From Lachnospiraceae bacterium (lineage in GTDB: Bacteria > Bacillota > Clostridia > Lachnospirales > Lachnospiraceae), in assembly GCA_028727605.1 (NCBI GenBank), contig JAQYOA010000216.1, positions 1 to 47,421 on the forward strand: a stretch of DNA of 47,421 bases, given 5' to 3'. This document shows positions 1 through 8,608 of this stretch, one piece after another. Below the pieces are notes generated by a model. The model worked only from the letters and a program-made list of their open reading frames with translations. It searched no databases and was not told where the DNA came from. Positions within the stretch are counted from its first letter, which is position 1. Every line of letters begins with the position of its first letter. Position numbers and translations under genes: made by a program.

Positions 1-1
1 G

Positions 2-424
2 TGCGGAAGCCTTACCTGTGCCATTCTGTGCGAAATCAGCTGTCAGGGGCCCATCTGGCAGAGCAGTTCTGCATTTGGTCAAAAACGGCAGATTCTGCAG
101 GATTTGATCAGTTATATCCAATATCACAGCAGTGAAAATCTAAAGGTCTCTGCTTTGGCTGAGTACTTCGGATACAGCGAAAAATATCTCTCTTCACTGT
201 TTCGCTCAGAAATGGGTATGACTTTAAAGCATTTCATTCAAAAAACCCGAATGGACTCTGCAATGGCGGAACTAAGTGACACCAATCATCCGATTTCGCA
301 GATTGCCTATAATATCGGATTCCAGGATGCTCATAACTTTTCCAATGCTTTCCGGAAAATCACAGGTATGAGTCCCGGTCAGTACCGAAAAAGCTACGGC
401 AGCGGAAAAATCAACTATGAATAG
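2..424 (+). CDS. AraC-family transcriptional regulator, C-terminal part (5' truncated by window edge)
   Basis: The frame is open from the first bases of the window to a TAG at 422-424, so only the C-terminal ~140 residues are present. The last ~100 residues form an AraC/XylS double helix-turn-helix. The first helix pair is around LKVSALAEYFGYSEKYLSSLF. The second ends in the family signature IAYNIGFQDAHNFSNAFRKITGMSPGQYR, split here only by its loop. Such proteins bind promoter DNA as sugar- or signal-responsive activators, or as the output domain of a two-component regulator. The sensor part lies outside the window, so the signal is unknown. A TTG at 104 could be read as a start, but the open frame and domain continue upstream of it. 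A strong hairpin terminator follows at 555-589. Confidence 0.9.
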   Translation, partial: CGSLTCAILCEISCQGPIWQSSSAFGQKRQILQDLISYIQYHSSENLKVSALAEYFGYSEKYLSSLFRSEMGMTLKHFIQKTRMDSAMAELSDTNHPISQIAYNIGFQDAHNFSNAFRKITGMSPGQYRKSYGSGKINYE

Positions 425-554
425 TTGAAACTTCATCGAAAATTTAGATTTTTTCCGCTTCTTTTAGATTGCAGACACAATTTGCTCACATTTTTTGCGT
501 ATACTAAAGGACAGATAGTTGATGAAACCACTCACTATCTCCCCCCTCATTATG

Positions 555-589
555 AAAACGGCGGCCCGCAAAATGCGGGCCGCTGTTTT
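555..589. terminator. Bidirectional intrinsic terminator between convergent genes
   Basis: A perfect 10-bp stem (GCGGCCCGCA at 561-570, TGCGGGCCGC at 574-583, loop AAA) is extended by AAAA/TTTT flanks. It therefore has a U-run in both directions. It lies between the stops of the convergent AraC-type gene and the heptad-repeat gene, and fits termination of both. Confidence 0.9.
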
Positions 590-595
590 ATTCTT

Positions 596-3358
596 CTATT
601 CTTCATCAGCTTCAATTGCCGCTGTTTCAATAATAAATTTCACACTGCCGTCCATTTTCTCCGTTCTTCCGCTGTAGGTTGTGTAACTGCACTCATCGGA
701 ATTGAGCGCCGCGATACGGTCCAGAATATCTCCAAGTTTTTCATCCATCGTCTCTTTCAGTTTTCCGGTGCCTTCCTCATCAAAGGTTTTCATCCCGTCA
801 CTTAATTCTCTGGCTCCATCCTGCAGCTGATTGATTCCGTTTTTGACCTGACTGCTGCCGTTTTTCAGGGAAACCGCGCCATGAAGCAGCTGATCCGTAC
901 CGGATACCAGAGCGGATGCTCCGTTTCGCAGTGCGCTGCTGCTGCCGGAGAGCTGAAGTGCTCCATTTACCATCTGATCGGAAAGCTGATTCAGTCCCGC
1001 TGCAAGCTGTTTTGTTCCTCCATCCAGAGTGTTCACTCCCTGTACCAGAGACGGACCTGCCTCCTTCAACGCTTCCGCTCCGCTTTTCAACACTTCACTG
1101 TTTGCATCCAGTGTTTCAAAACCTTCCAGAAGAGATTCTATCCCCGCACTGGCTGATGGCATGGAAACGCTGGTATTTTCCGCAAGTTGACCAAGGTTTT
1201 CGGAAAATGTTGTTATTCCCTGATACAGTCTTTTGCTTCCGATGTTTAGCTGCGCAACCGCATTCGTCAGCTTCTGCATCGCTCCCAGCTGTGTTTCCAC
1301 CGTATTTTTCTTTTCACAGATGGAATCCAGCTGTTTCTGCATTTGTTCCAGCCTTGGAACCAATGCTTCTACTGTCGCAGATAGAGTTTCATACTCCTGC
1401 TTCATCTGCTGCATATTCGTTTCGATCGCATTCATACGCTCTGTAAGCTCCGGCTGCGGCACCGAAAAGGAAAACTCCGGCTCCCGGATCTGCGGTGCGG
1501 TTACCTCTTCCAGGGTAACCTCCGGCACGGATACCGAAACACTTCCGACACTCTCCATTGCTTTTTTCAATGCCTCCGCCAGTTCCGTATTTCCATTGGC
1601 GGTCGCCGCAGCAATCTGCTCCTCCAGTGCACTCTGCATTTTTCCGGTTGCCTCATCCGAAGCCCTGGCTGCAGCAGTATTCGCTGCATTCAAAGCCGCC
1701 GTCCGGGCCTGATCGTTGAGCGCATCTGCCGCGTCATTTGCCTGCTGCTGCAAATCCGCAGTCATCTGCTGCGCCATCTGCTGTGCTGCTGATTTCGCCT
1801 GTTCCTCCAGCTCTTCGACATAGGTCTGCAGATATTCTTGCAGTTCACAAAGCAAAGCGCAAAGTTCATTTCCCTCCTGCATCAGCGACTGCATCGGTTC
1901 TGATACCTGATCCTTCATCACGCTCTGAAGCTGATCTGCTTCCCCGATCAGCGAGTAACCGGTCTCTGTCAACTCATCTGCCATCTGAAGCAGCGACTGC
2001 ATATCCTGACTCTGAAGAACTGCATTTAGTTCCTCCATACTTTGTGACAGCTCCCCGGCACTGCTCAAAATATCATTTTCTTCTTTGCCGTCCATGGCAG
2101 CATTCAGCTGCGCGATGGCCTCTTCCACATCCTGTAAGCCCAAAATGAGCGGACGAAGCTGCTCCGCTCCCTGCTTTAACTGCTGTTCCCCTGCCACATA
2201 AGCTGCCGTTCCGTCAAAAAGTACCGCTGCTTTGTCCGTATACTCTTTCATACCGCTTACCACACGATTGACACCATTGACATACTCCTTCACACTTCCG
2301 GTAAGCACACCGTCCCCGCCAAGATACATCCGGATCCCCCGGCTTAGAGCATCCGCACCTTCTGTATAGCTGCTGATACCGTTTGAAAGTTCTTTCGCTC
2401 CATCATACAAAGCATCTGCTCCATCTTTTAAGCTGCCGACTCCCTGATCAAAGGTCTCATAGCTCTCGCCGAGCTCGTTTGTCCCATCCAGAAGAGACAG
2501 AGAACCGTCCACCAGTTTTAGGGAAGCATCCTCCAGCTCATCAAGAGATTCCTTCAGATCATCAAAACCGGAAATATCATCGGTATCCATTTCATCCAGT
2601 AAATCCGTCAATGCCACGGTAAAAGTGGAGCCCATAGAGAAATTTTCCACATCTGCAGTAATCTCCAGACTCTCCGGAAGAGAAATGGAAAGTTCTGTTT
2701 CTTCTTTGTTCAATCCGAGGCTCTCACTCAGGCCCGGCATGCCGATCCCGATCACAATGTTTCTGCTGCCGTCTGAAATGATTTTTCCATTGTCAATCTT
2801 TACATTGGAGAATGTATCATTTGGAAGAATCATGCCCGTTACCATGACAAAAGGGCTGTAGAGTGCGGTCTCTTTTCCGTCTACCAGGGTTACTGCTGCA
2901 GCATGATTGGTATACTCCACTTTTATTTTGAGTTTTCCGCTTTTGCCCGCAAGCTGTTCCGGCGTAATCTCCCGGTCATCGAGATAATAGGTCAGTTTCA
3001 CGGATACCGGCAGTTCCTTACTGCTCGTTCCCTGATAGTAAATATCTTCCCCGTCACTATACCAGGTCAAACTGTTTCCACTCTGTTCAAACTCCTCATC
3101 ACCCTTAACATTTTTCACTTCTTTCAAATTACTTTCATCTTTGATCTCTGCCATGGAACCGGCATTTTTCAGCCAGTTCGATACAATAACCTCTTCCTGT
3201 TCTCCCTGTGCATTCGCATTGACATAAACAGTTTCTTCTTTGGAAACTTCCGGAGTCGAATCCACGGCCGCCGATACCGGCACCGTCCCCATCACCGCCG
3301 CCATTCCGGCAGCAATGCCCGACATCATTTTGGCTCTCAATTTTCTGTTTCTGTTCAT
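596..3358 (-). CDS. Secreted heptad-repeat (YhgE/xxxLxxG-type) protein of an efflux module
   Basis: A 920-residue protein with an N-terminal signal peptide (basic RNRKLRAK, hydrophobic core ~12-28, likely cut after VSA at ~30). A beta-rich region (~40-250) is followed by X-X-X-Leu-X-X-Gly heptads (~275-400, with repeats such as LKDGADALYDGAKELSNG), a long coiled-coil/Ala-Gln-rich middle, and a second heptad block (~735-865). These repeats are typical of YhgE/Pip-like proteins encoded with MMPL transporters. Unlike classic YhgE, no C-terminal membrane segments are visible, so it is probably exported and tethered non-covalently. It lies 24 bp downstream of the MMPL gene in the same orientation. 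The role is inferred as an extracellular partner or lipid/cell-wall accessory of the transporter. Start is ATG with AAGGGG upstream. Confidence 0.8.
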   Translation of the reverse strand: MNRNRKLRAKMMSGIAAGMAAVMGTVPVSAAVDSTPEVSKEETVYVNANAQGEQEEVIVSNWLKNAGSMAEIKDESNLKEVKNVKGDEEFEQSGNSLTWYSDGEDIYYQGTSSKELPVSVKLTYYLDDREITPEQLAGKSGKLKIKVEYTNHAAAVTLVDGKETALYSPFVMVTGMILPNDTFSNVKIDNGKIISDGSRNIVIGIGMPGLSESLGLNKEETELSISLPESLEITADVENFSMGSTFTVALTDLLDEMDTDDISGFDDLKESLDELEDASLKLVDGSLSLLDGTNELGESYETFDQGVGSLKDGADALYDGAKELSNGISSYTEGADALSRGIRMYLGGDGVLTGSVKEYVNGVNRVVSGMKEYTDKAAVLFDGTAAYVAGEQQLKQGAEQLRPLILGLQDVEEAIAQLNAAMDGKEENDILSSAGELSQSMEELNAVLQSQDMQSLLQMADELTETGYSLIGEADQLQSVMKDQVSEPMQSLMQEGNELCALLCELQEYLQTYVEELEEQAKSAAQQMAQQMTADLQQQANDAADALNDQARTAALNAANTAAARASDEATGKMQSALEEQIAAATANGNTELAEALKKAMESVGSVSVSVPEVTLEEVTAPQIREPEFSFSVPQPELTERMNAIETNMQQMKQEYETLSATVEALVPRLEQMQKQLDSICEKKNTVETQLGAMQKLTNAVAQLNIGSKRLYQGITTFSENLGQLAENTSVSMPSASAGIESLLEGFETLDANSEVLKSGAEALKEAGPSLVQGVNTLDGGTKQLAAGLNQLSDQMVNGALQLSGSSSALRNGASALVSGTDQLLHGAVSLKNGSSQVKNGINQLQDGARELSDGMKTFDEEGTGKLKETMDEKLGDILDRIAALNSDECSYTTYSGRTEKMDGSVKFIIETAAIEADEE

Positions 3359-3382
3359 AATGAATACCCCTTTCCGTTTGAA

Positions 3383-5446
3383 TCATTTTCTGAAATTTTT
3401 GCTCGTTCTGCAGATCACTCCGTCAAACAGCCAGAACATCGCCGGCAGAAACAGAAGAACCGCACACATACTGATCAGTGCACCCCGCGCCATCAGCAGG
3501 CAAAGAGAACTGATCATATCGATTTTGGAATACATACCGACGCCGAAAGTCGCGGCAAAAAAACTGAATGCTGAAATCATGATCGGACGCATACTGGTTC
3601 GATGGGCAATCTGAATCGCCTCTTTTTTGCATTTTCCGGATCCCCGTTCCTTTTCATAACGGCTGGTCATCAGAATTGCATAATCTACCGTTGCTCCCAG
3701 CTGAATCGTTCCGATTACAATCGAAGCGATAAAAGGTAAAGTTGACCCGGTCAGATACGGGATGCCCATGTTGATAAAAATAGCTCCTTCAATGACCAGA
3801 ATCAAAATCACAGGCAGTGATACAGACCGAAATACAAACAGAATAATAAGGAAAACAGCCAGGATGGAAACAGCGCTGACTACTTTAAAATCATGATCTG
3901 TGATATCAATCAGATCTTTTGTACAGGGCGCTTCTCCCACAAGCATACCGGTGGGATCATATTTTTTCAGCACCTGATTCAGTTCCGTAATCTGCCGGTT
4001 GACCTCATCCGAAGCTGTCTGGTACTCGTTGGTAATCAGCATCATTTCGTAATTGTCGCTTTCCAGGATATTCTTTACGCTGTCCGGGATCATACTTTTG
4101 GGCAGGGACGGACCAATAAGACTCTCCAGCCCCAACACGGTCTTGACACCATCCACCTGCTCCATCTCGTCGATCATCTGATACTTTGCTTTTTCATCCA
4201 TATTTCGGTCCAGGAGCACCATATGGACCGCACCCATCTGATATTCCTCCTGCAGTTTTGTATTGGCCGCAATGCTTTCCAGATCTTTTGGAAGACTGCC
4301 ATCCAGATTGTAATACACTTTCGTATTTGCCTGAAAATAGGCAAATGGAAGGAAAAGCACCACAAAAACAACAGCAAACAGCGTATGATGTTTTACAATA
4401 AAATCAGAAAGTACGGGAAGTTCCGGAATGAGCCGGCGATGTCCGGTTTTCTCCAGTGCCTTGTCGAAAATGAGAATCATGGACGGAAGCACCGTAATAC
4501 AGCAGAGCACTCCGAGGATGACACCTTTTGTCATGACAATGCCAAGATCAAGTCCCAACGTAAAACTCATAAAACAAAGGGCAATAAATCCGGCCACTGT
4601 TGTTACAGAACTGCCGACCACCGACTTAATTGTGGAGGCAATGGCACGGGCCATCGCTTCCCGGTGATCCGTTTCCAAAACCACCTTCTGCTCCTGGTAG
4701 CTGTGCCACAGAAAAATGGAATAGTCCATCGTAACACCCAACTGCAGAACTGCACTCAAAGCCTTCGTAATGTAGGAAATTTCACCGCGGAAAACATTCG
4801 TTCCCATGTTATAGACAATCGCGATACCGATGCTGACAAGAAATAAAAGCGGGATCAGATAGGACTCCATCGTAAGCGCCAGTACAACAGACGAGAGAAG
4901 CACCGCAATCACCACATAAATCGCTACCTCCGATTCCGCCAGATTCTTTGTATCCGTCACAATGGCCGACATTCCGGCCAGGAAACACTGTTTACCGGCC
5001 AAACGGCGAATTTCTGTAATCGCATTCATCGTTTCATCCGCGGATGTTGTGGTATCAAAAATAAGAAACATCAAAGTAGAGTCATCCGAATTAAAGGCGT
5101 TTCTTATCTTGTCAGGCAGCATCTCCATCGGTACACTCAGATCCATGAAACTGTCATACCACACTACTTTCGCAACATGCTCGACCTGCTCAATCTGTGC
5201 CTTTAAAGCGGCCACATCTTTTTCTTCCATTCCCTCGCAGAGAAACATCGAATAGGCACCGGTTCCAAATTCATCTACCAGAATATCCTGGCCTTTCATT
5301 GTCTCAATGTCATCCGGCAGATAATACAATACATCGTAATTTACCCTTGTATTGATATACCCAATGGCGGATGGTATGAGAAGCAAAAGGCTGATAATAA
5401 AAATCGGAACGCGGCACTTGACGATCTTTCTGCCCAGTTTTTCCAT
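3383..5446 (-). CDS. MMPL / RND-3 family transporter
   Basis: A 687-residue polytopic membrane protein with the two-fold RND layout. TM1 lies at ~13-30, followed by a large extracytoplasmic domain (~31-170) and a block of about five helices. A second repeat has another single helix, a second external domain, and a helix block ending near the C terminus. Motifs such as GVTMDYSIFLWHSYQE and GATVDYAILMTSRYEKE mark helix 4 of each half, with the Asp-Tyr pairs typical of proton-driven MMPL/HAE3 pumps. Family members export lipids, amphiphiles or drugs, but the substrate cannot be told here. Start is ATG with GGGAGG upstream. It is first in a two-gene operon with the heptad-repeat protein. Expression is probably repressed by the divergent TetR protein. 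Confidence 0.9.
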   Translation of the reverse strand: MEKLGRKIVKCRVPIFIISLLLLIPSAIGYINTRVNYDVLYYLPDDIETMKGQDILVDEFGTGAYSMFLCEGMEEKDVAALKAQIEQVEHVAKVVWYDSFMDLSVPMEMLPDKIRNAFNSDDSTLMFLIFDTTTSADETMNAITEIRRLAGKQCFLAGMSAIVTDTKNLAESEVAIYVVIAVLLSSVVLALTMESYLIPLLFLVSIGIAIVYNMGTNVFRGEISYITKALSAVLQLGVTMDYSIFLWHSYQEQKVVLETDHREAMARAIASTIKSVVGSSVTTVAGFIALCFMSFTLGLDLGIVMTKGVILGVLCCITVLPSMILIFDKALEKTGHRRLIPELPVLSDFIVKHHTLFAVVFVVLFLPFAYFQANTKVYYNLDGSLPKDLESIAANTKLQEEYQMGAVHMVLLDRNMDEKAKYQMIDEMEQVDGVKTVLGLESLIGPSLPKSMIPDSVKNILESDNYEMMLITNEYQTASDEVNRQITELNQVLKKYDPTGMLVGEAPCTKDLIDITDHDFKVVSAVSILAVFLIILFVFRSVSLPVILILVIEGAIFINMGIPYLTGSTLPFIASIVIGTIQLGATVDYAILMTSRYEKERGSGKCKKEAIQIAHRTSMRPIMISAFSFFAATFGVGMYSKIDMISSLCLLMARGALISMCAVLLFLPAMFWLFDGVICRTSKNFRK

Positions 5447-5488
5447 GATAACTTCCTCCCTTTCTCAACCGGTTCTATACACTATATA

Positions 5489-5568
5489 TGACCAATAGTC
5501 ATTTTATGTTATATTCTATAAATGACTAAAAGTCAATATCTATTCCGTATAAATATGACCATTAGTCA
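5489..5568. promoter_or_regulatory. Three evenly spaced TetR-type operator palindromes
   Basis: Three copies of the 13-bp palindrome TGAC-N5-GTCA lie at 5489-5501 (TGACCAATAGTCA), 5523-5535 (TGACTAAAAGTCA) and 5556-5568 (TGACCATTAGTCA). Centre spacing is 34 and 33 bp, about three helical turns, so all would be on the same DNA face. The middle copy overlaps the -35 and the first lies just downstream of the -10 of the MMPL promoter, a classical repression layout. The adjacent divergent TetR gene is the obvious candidate binder (inference). Confidence 0.85.
5508..5536 (-). promoter_or_regulatory. Promoter of the MMPL efflux operon
   Basis: On the minus strand, TTGACT (5531-5536), a 17-bp spacer and TATAAC (5508-5513). 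Its -35 is embedded in the middle operator palindrome. The leader to the MMPL ATG is about 55 nt. Confidence 0.8.
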
Positions 5569-5619
5569 TTTTATTTCTTATGCAAAACAGCAAAAAAAAG
5601 GATACCGCTGCTTTTCTGA

Positions 5620-5649
5620 TTGACATTTCAAAATCAAAAAAAGTATAAT
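5620..5649 (+). promoter_or_regulatory. Promoter of the tetR-type gene
   Basis: TTGACA (5620-5625), an 18-bp spacer and a perfect TATAAT (5644-5649), 46 bp ahead of the TetR ATG. It is not overlapped by the three palindromes; the nearest ends 51 bp upstream. The regulator may therefore be made constitutively. Confidence 0.75.
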
Positions 5650-5694
5650 GTTTTTAAGTGCGTATAACGCAAAAAAGAAAGGATTTGAGATACC

Positions 5695-6318
5695 ATGGGA
5701 AAAGTTGAGGATAACAAGCAACAAAAAAGGGATTCCCTTCTGGAATCCGCTTTTACACTTTTTATTCGAAATGGTTTTAATAAAACTTCTATCTCAGACA
5801 TTGTCAACCACGCAGGCGTGGCAAAAGGAACTTTCTATCTCTATTTTAAGGATAAGTATGATATCCGGAATCAGCTGATTGCGCATAAAGCCAGCCAGGT
5901 TTTTCAGAACGCTTACAATGATCTTCTGACTCATGATGAGATTCGGGATTTTGAGGATCAGGTGCTTTTCATCACAGACCACATCCTGGATCAGTTTTCC
6001 CAAAATCATCATCTTGTCACTCTGATTTCCAAACACTTAAGCTGGGGATTTTTTAAAAATTCTCTTTATTTCTCTCCCGGAAATGATACACCTGCAATTT
6101 ATACCATCTATGAGTCTCTTCTCGCTCACGCCGCCTACACGTACCGAACACCGGAGCTGATGTTTTACATGATTCTGGAAATCGTCAGCGGAACCAGCTA
6201 CAACGCAATTCTGTACGAGCAGCCGGTTACGCTGGAAGAATTAAAACCGGAGCTTTACACGACGATCCGCGGAATTTTCCGTCAATACCGGCTGCGCCGC
6301 AAAAAGCAGATCGACTGA
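5695..6318 (+). CDS. TetR/AcrR-family transcriptional regulator
   Basis: A 207-residue protein with an N-terminal TetR helix-turn-helix (~10-57; core TSISDIVNHAGVAKGTFYLY) and an all-helical ligand/dimer domain. TetR proteins usually repress a neighbouring efflux gene and release DNA when the pump substrate binds. The divergent MMPL operon with three palindromic sites in its promoter fits this. The ATG at 5695 has AAAGGA ~12 nt upstream and matches the usual short basic leader before the HTH. The gene ends 12 bp before the convergent MFS gene and shares its hairpin. Confidence 0.92.
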   Translation: MGKVEDNKQQKRDSLLESAFTLFIRNGFNKTSISDIVNHAGVAKGTFYLYFKDKYDIRNQLIAHKASQVFQNAYNDLLTHDEIRDFEDQVLFITDHILDQFSQNHHLVTLISKHLSWGFFKNSLYFSPGNDTPAIYTIYESLLAHAAYTYRTPELMFYMILEIVSGTSYNAILYEQPVTLEELKPELYTTIRGIFRQYRLRRKKQID

Positions 6319-6324
6319 CTTTTG

Positions 6325-6358
6325 CCGTTGTCAGAGTGTTTTCTCTGCCAACGGTTTT
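6325..6358 (+). terminator. Intrinsic terminator after the TetR gene
   Basis: The stem CCGTTG-t-CAGAG (6325-6336) pairs with CTCTG-c-CAACGG (6343-6354) and is followed by TTTT. It overlaps the last codons of the convergent MFS gene. It has a U-run only in the plus direction. Confidence 0.7.
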
Positions 6359-7536
6359 CTCATTTTCCCCAGCAGGAAAATACCAAGCAGCAAAAGTACC
6401 GGGAAAATGCAGGCGAACAGGATTCCCATTTTCAGATTGTTATCAAAAATACCGGAAAGAAAACCTACGTAGGTCGGCCCGCCGGAGCAGCCCAGATCAC
6501 CCGCCAGGGCAAGCATGGCAAACATAAGCGTTCCGCCTCTTTTCAGAGCTGCAGATGCCATACTGAAGGTACCCGGCCAGAGAATTCCCACGGAAAATCC
6601 GCACAGACCGCAGCCGGCAAAGGCAAGCAGAGGACTTGGGCTGAGGGAGATCAGAAGATAGCTGACTCCGCAGAGTATCCCCGAGAGAATCATACACGGC
6701 CGCAGGGGCAGTTTCTCTCCGAATTTTCCGTAAAGAGCCCGGGATGTTCCCATGAGAACGGCAAACAACATCGGTCCGGCCAGATCACCCACACTCTTTG
6801 ACACGCCAAGTCCTGCCTCAGCCAGAGCAGAAGCCCACTGACTTACCGCCTGCTCACAGGCACCGGCACATACCATCAAAAGCATCATAACCCAGAAAAT
6901 CTTCTGCATAGCCAGTTCTTTTAAAGTCATTCCGGTTTCCCCTTCCGAAATCAAAGAAGCAATCGGAACCCTGGAGAAAAATACGGCATTTGCCAGCGGT
7001 ATCACAGCCCAGATGAGCGCAAGATATTTCCAGTTCGCTGTACCGAAAACGGCAAAATAGGCGGTGGAGAGAAGCACAACCCCCACATGGCCCCAGCAGT
7101 AAAAAGAGTGAAGAAGGCTCATAGCCGATTCTTTGTGATCGGTCGGGCATGCCTCTACAATGGGACTTACCAGCACCTCAAGCAGACCGCCTCCCACTGC
7201 ATAAACCATCACCGCGATGAGCAGTCCGACAAAAGGATCCGGCAGAAGATCCGGCAGAATCGTCAGAAGAATCAGACCGCAGGAGGCAAAAACATGCGCC
7301 AGGATTGCCGATGCACGGTATCCGATCCGGTCAATAAATCCCGCAGAAAGAAAATCAATCAGAAGCTGCAGACCAAAATTAAATGTAATCAGCAGTGTGA
7401 TGCTGGACATGGGAATTCCATAGGACTTATGAAAAGTCAGGAACAGCAGCGGGACAAAGTTATTAACGATCGCCTGTACGATATATCCGATAAAGCAGGC
7501 GATAATTGTGTGATTATACGTCAGTTTCTGTTGCAT
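6331..7536 (-). CDS. Major facilitator superfamily (MFS) transporter
   Basis: A 401-residue protein with about 12 hydrophobic segments arranged as two six-helix halves. The loop FIDRIGYRASA after helix 2 matches the MFS G-x-x-D-R-x-G-(Y/R)-(R/K) motif A. It resembles sugar/fucose-permease-like members found in Lachnospiraceae, but the substrate cannot be assigned. I chose ATG 7536 over an in-frame TTG at 7563. An AAGGA lies upstream of the ATG, rather far away, so the start is uncertain by nine codons. The gene lies 77 bp downstream of the Gfo/Idh/MocA gene with no terminator between them. It may be read through from the LRR-VWA-AAA operon. Confidence 0.85.
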   Translation of the reverse strand: MQQKLTYNHTIIACFIGYIVQAIVNNFVPLLFLTFHKSYGIPMSSITLLITFNFGLQLLIDFLSAGFIDRIGYRASAILAHVFASCGLILLTILPDLLPDPFVGLLIAVMVYAVGGGLLEVLVSPIVEACPTDHKESAMSLLHSFYCWGHVGVVLLSTAYFAVFGTANWKYLALIWAVIPLANAVFFSRVPIASLISEGETGMTLKELAMQKIFWVMMLLMVCAGACEQAVSQWASALAEAGLGVSKSVGDLAGPMLFAVLMGTSRALYGKFGEKLPLRPCMILSGILCGVSYLLISLSPSPLLAFAGCGLCGFSVGILWPGTFSMASAALKRGGTLMFAMLALAGDLGCSGGPTYVGFLSGIFDNNLKMGILFACIFPVLLLLGIFLLGKMRKPLAEKTL

Positions 7537-7613
7537 TTTGTTCTTCTCATCCTTTTCTTTCAATTTTCATTGCATTTCTTTCATTTCCGCGTTTCCTTCA
7601 TCCGTCTGATGGT

Positions 7614-8579
7614 TCAGGAAATTCTCGTCGCTTCAATCTGATCAAACAGCTTTGCACACGCAAGCGTCACATTCTTTGGAACCACTGCGCTCTCTGTTTT
7701 TCCGCTTCTGACACAGGAAATCATTTCCTCAATTTCATAGGTAAATCCGTCGACCGTTGTCTCATCACGGAAATGTTCCGTTAACTGCCCGTCTTCCCCA
7801 TACAGAAAGCATTCCGATGCATAATGCGGAAACGGCAAAACAATTTTTCCCTTTTTTCCGTAAATAATCATTTTGTCTTCCACATCGGCAGCAAACGTAG
7901 CCATCAGATCCGCCATCGTATGTTCAAACCGGATCGAGACGTGATCTGTCAGATCCACCCCTGTTTGGCTCCAGTCTGCATTGACCCTGATATCCCGGAT
8001 ATTTTGTTCCAGAAGATAGGTCGTGATTTCATAGGCATACACTGTAATATCTTTCGCTGCACCGCCTCCTAATTTCCGGCTGTAATACCGATTATTTTCG
8101 TTTTCCGGTGCATCAAAGCCAATGGTAAATCGTGCCAGAGAAGGCTGCCCGATTCTTTCCTGGCGAATCCACTCCCTTGCCTTGCACACTGCCGGCAGAA
8201 ATCTGGACCACATGGCTTCCATCACGAAAGTTTTCTGAACCTCTGCATAGGCAAAAGCTTCCTCTGCCTCCCCGCTGTTCTGAAACATCGCTTTTTCACA
8301 CAGCACAGGAATCTTCCGCTCCAGGCACAGCATGGTCAGGCGAAAATGATCGTTGGTTGTGGCTGCAATATAGGCACCGTCCGGCTTCTCCTGATCCAGC
8401 ATCTCTTCATACGATCCATAAAAATGCGCGATCTGATTCTTTTCCGCAAACTGTTTTGCCCTCTCCGGACTTTTGCTCGCCACTGCCGCTACTGTACAAT
8501 TTTCCATAAGACGCACTGCATTGCAGAACCTTCCGGCAATATTTCCCGCTCCCAGAATTACAAATCGAAACTCCTGCAT
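7614..8579 (-). CDS. Gfo/Idh/MocA-family NAD(P)-dependent oxidoreductase
   Basis: A 321-residue protein with an N-terminal Rossmann fold (FVILGAGNIAGRF, the G-x-G-x-x-G dinucleotide motif at ~9-14) and the family C-terminal alpha/beta domain. The conserved EKP-type motif appears as CEKAMF at ~100, keeping the lysine implicated in catalysis. Family members oxidise or reduce sugars, inositols, dihydrodiols and related polyols; the substrate here is unknown. Start is ATG 8579 with AAGGAAAGTGAGAAG upstream; earlier in-frame starts would overlap the SGNH gene. It is 29 bp downstream of the SGNH hydrolase, as fifth gene of the operon. Confidence 0.9.
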   Translation of the reverse strand: MQEFRFVILGAGNIAGRFCNAVRLMENCTVAAVASKSPERAKQFAEKNQIAHFYGSYEEMLDQEKPDGAYIAATTNDHFRLTMLCLERKIPVLCEKAMFQNSGEAEEAFAYAEVQKTFVMEAMWSRFLPAVCKAREWIRQERIGQPSLARFTIGFDAPENENNRYYSRKLGGGAAKDITVYAYEITTYLLEQNIRDIRVNADWSQTGVDLTDHVSIRFEHTMADLMATFAADVEDKMIIYGKKGKIVLPFPHYASECFLYGEDGQLTEHFRDETTVDGFTYEIEEMISCVRSGKTESAVVPKNVTLACAKLFDQIEATRIS

Positions 8580-8608
8580 CTTCTCACTTTCCTTCCGTAT
8601 CCAAAATT

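Noticed and set aside
5464-5476. CTCAACCGGTTC shared between the MMPL and ECF sigma upstream regions (second copy near 21055-21066)
   Set aside because: Many 12-mers are shared by chance in a window of this size, and positions relative to the promoters differ.
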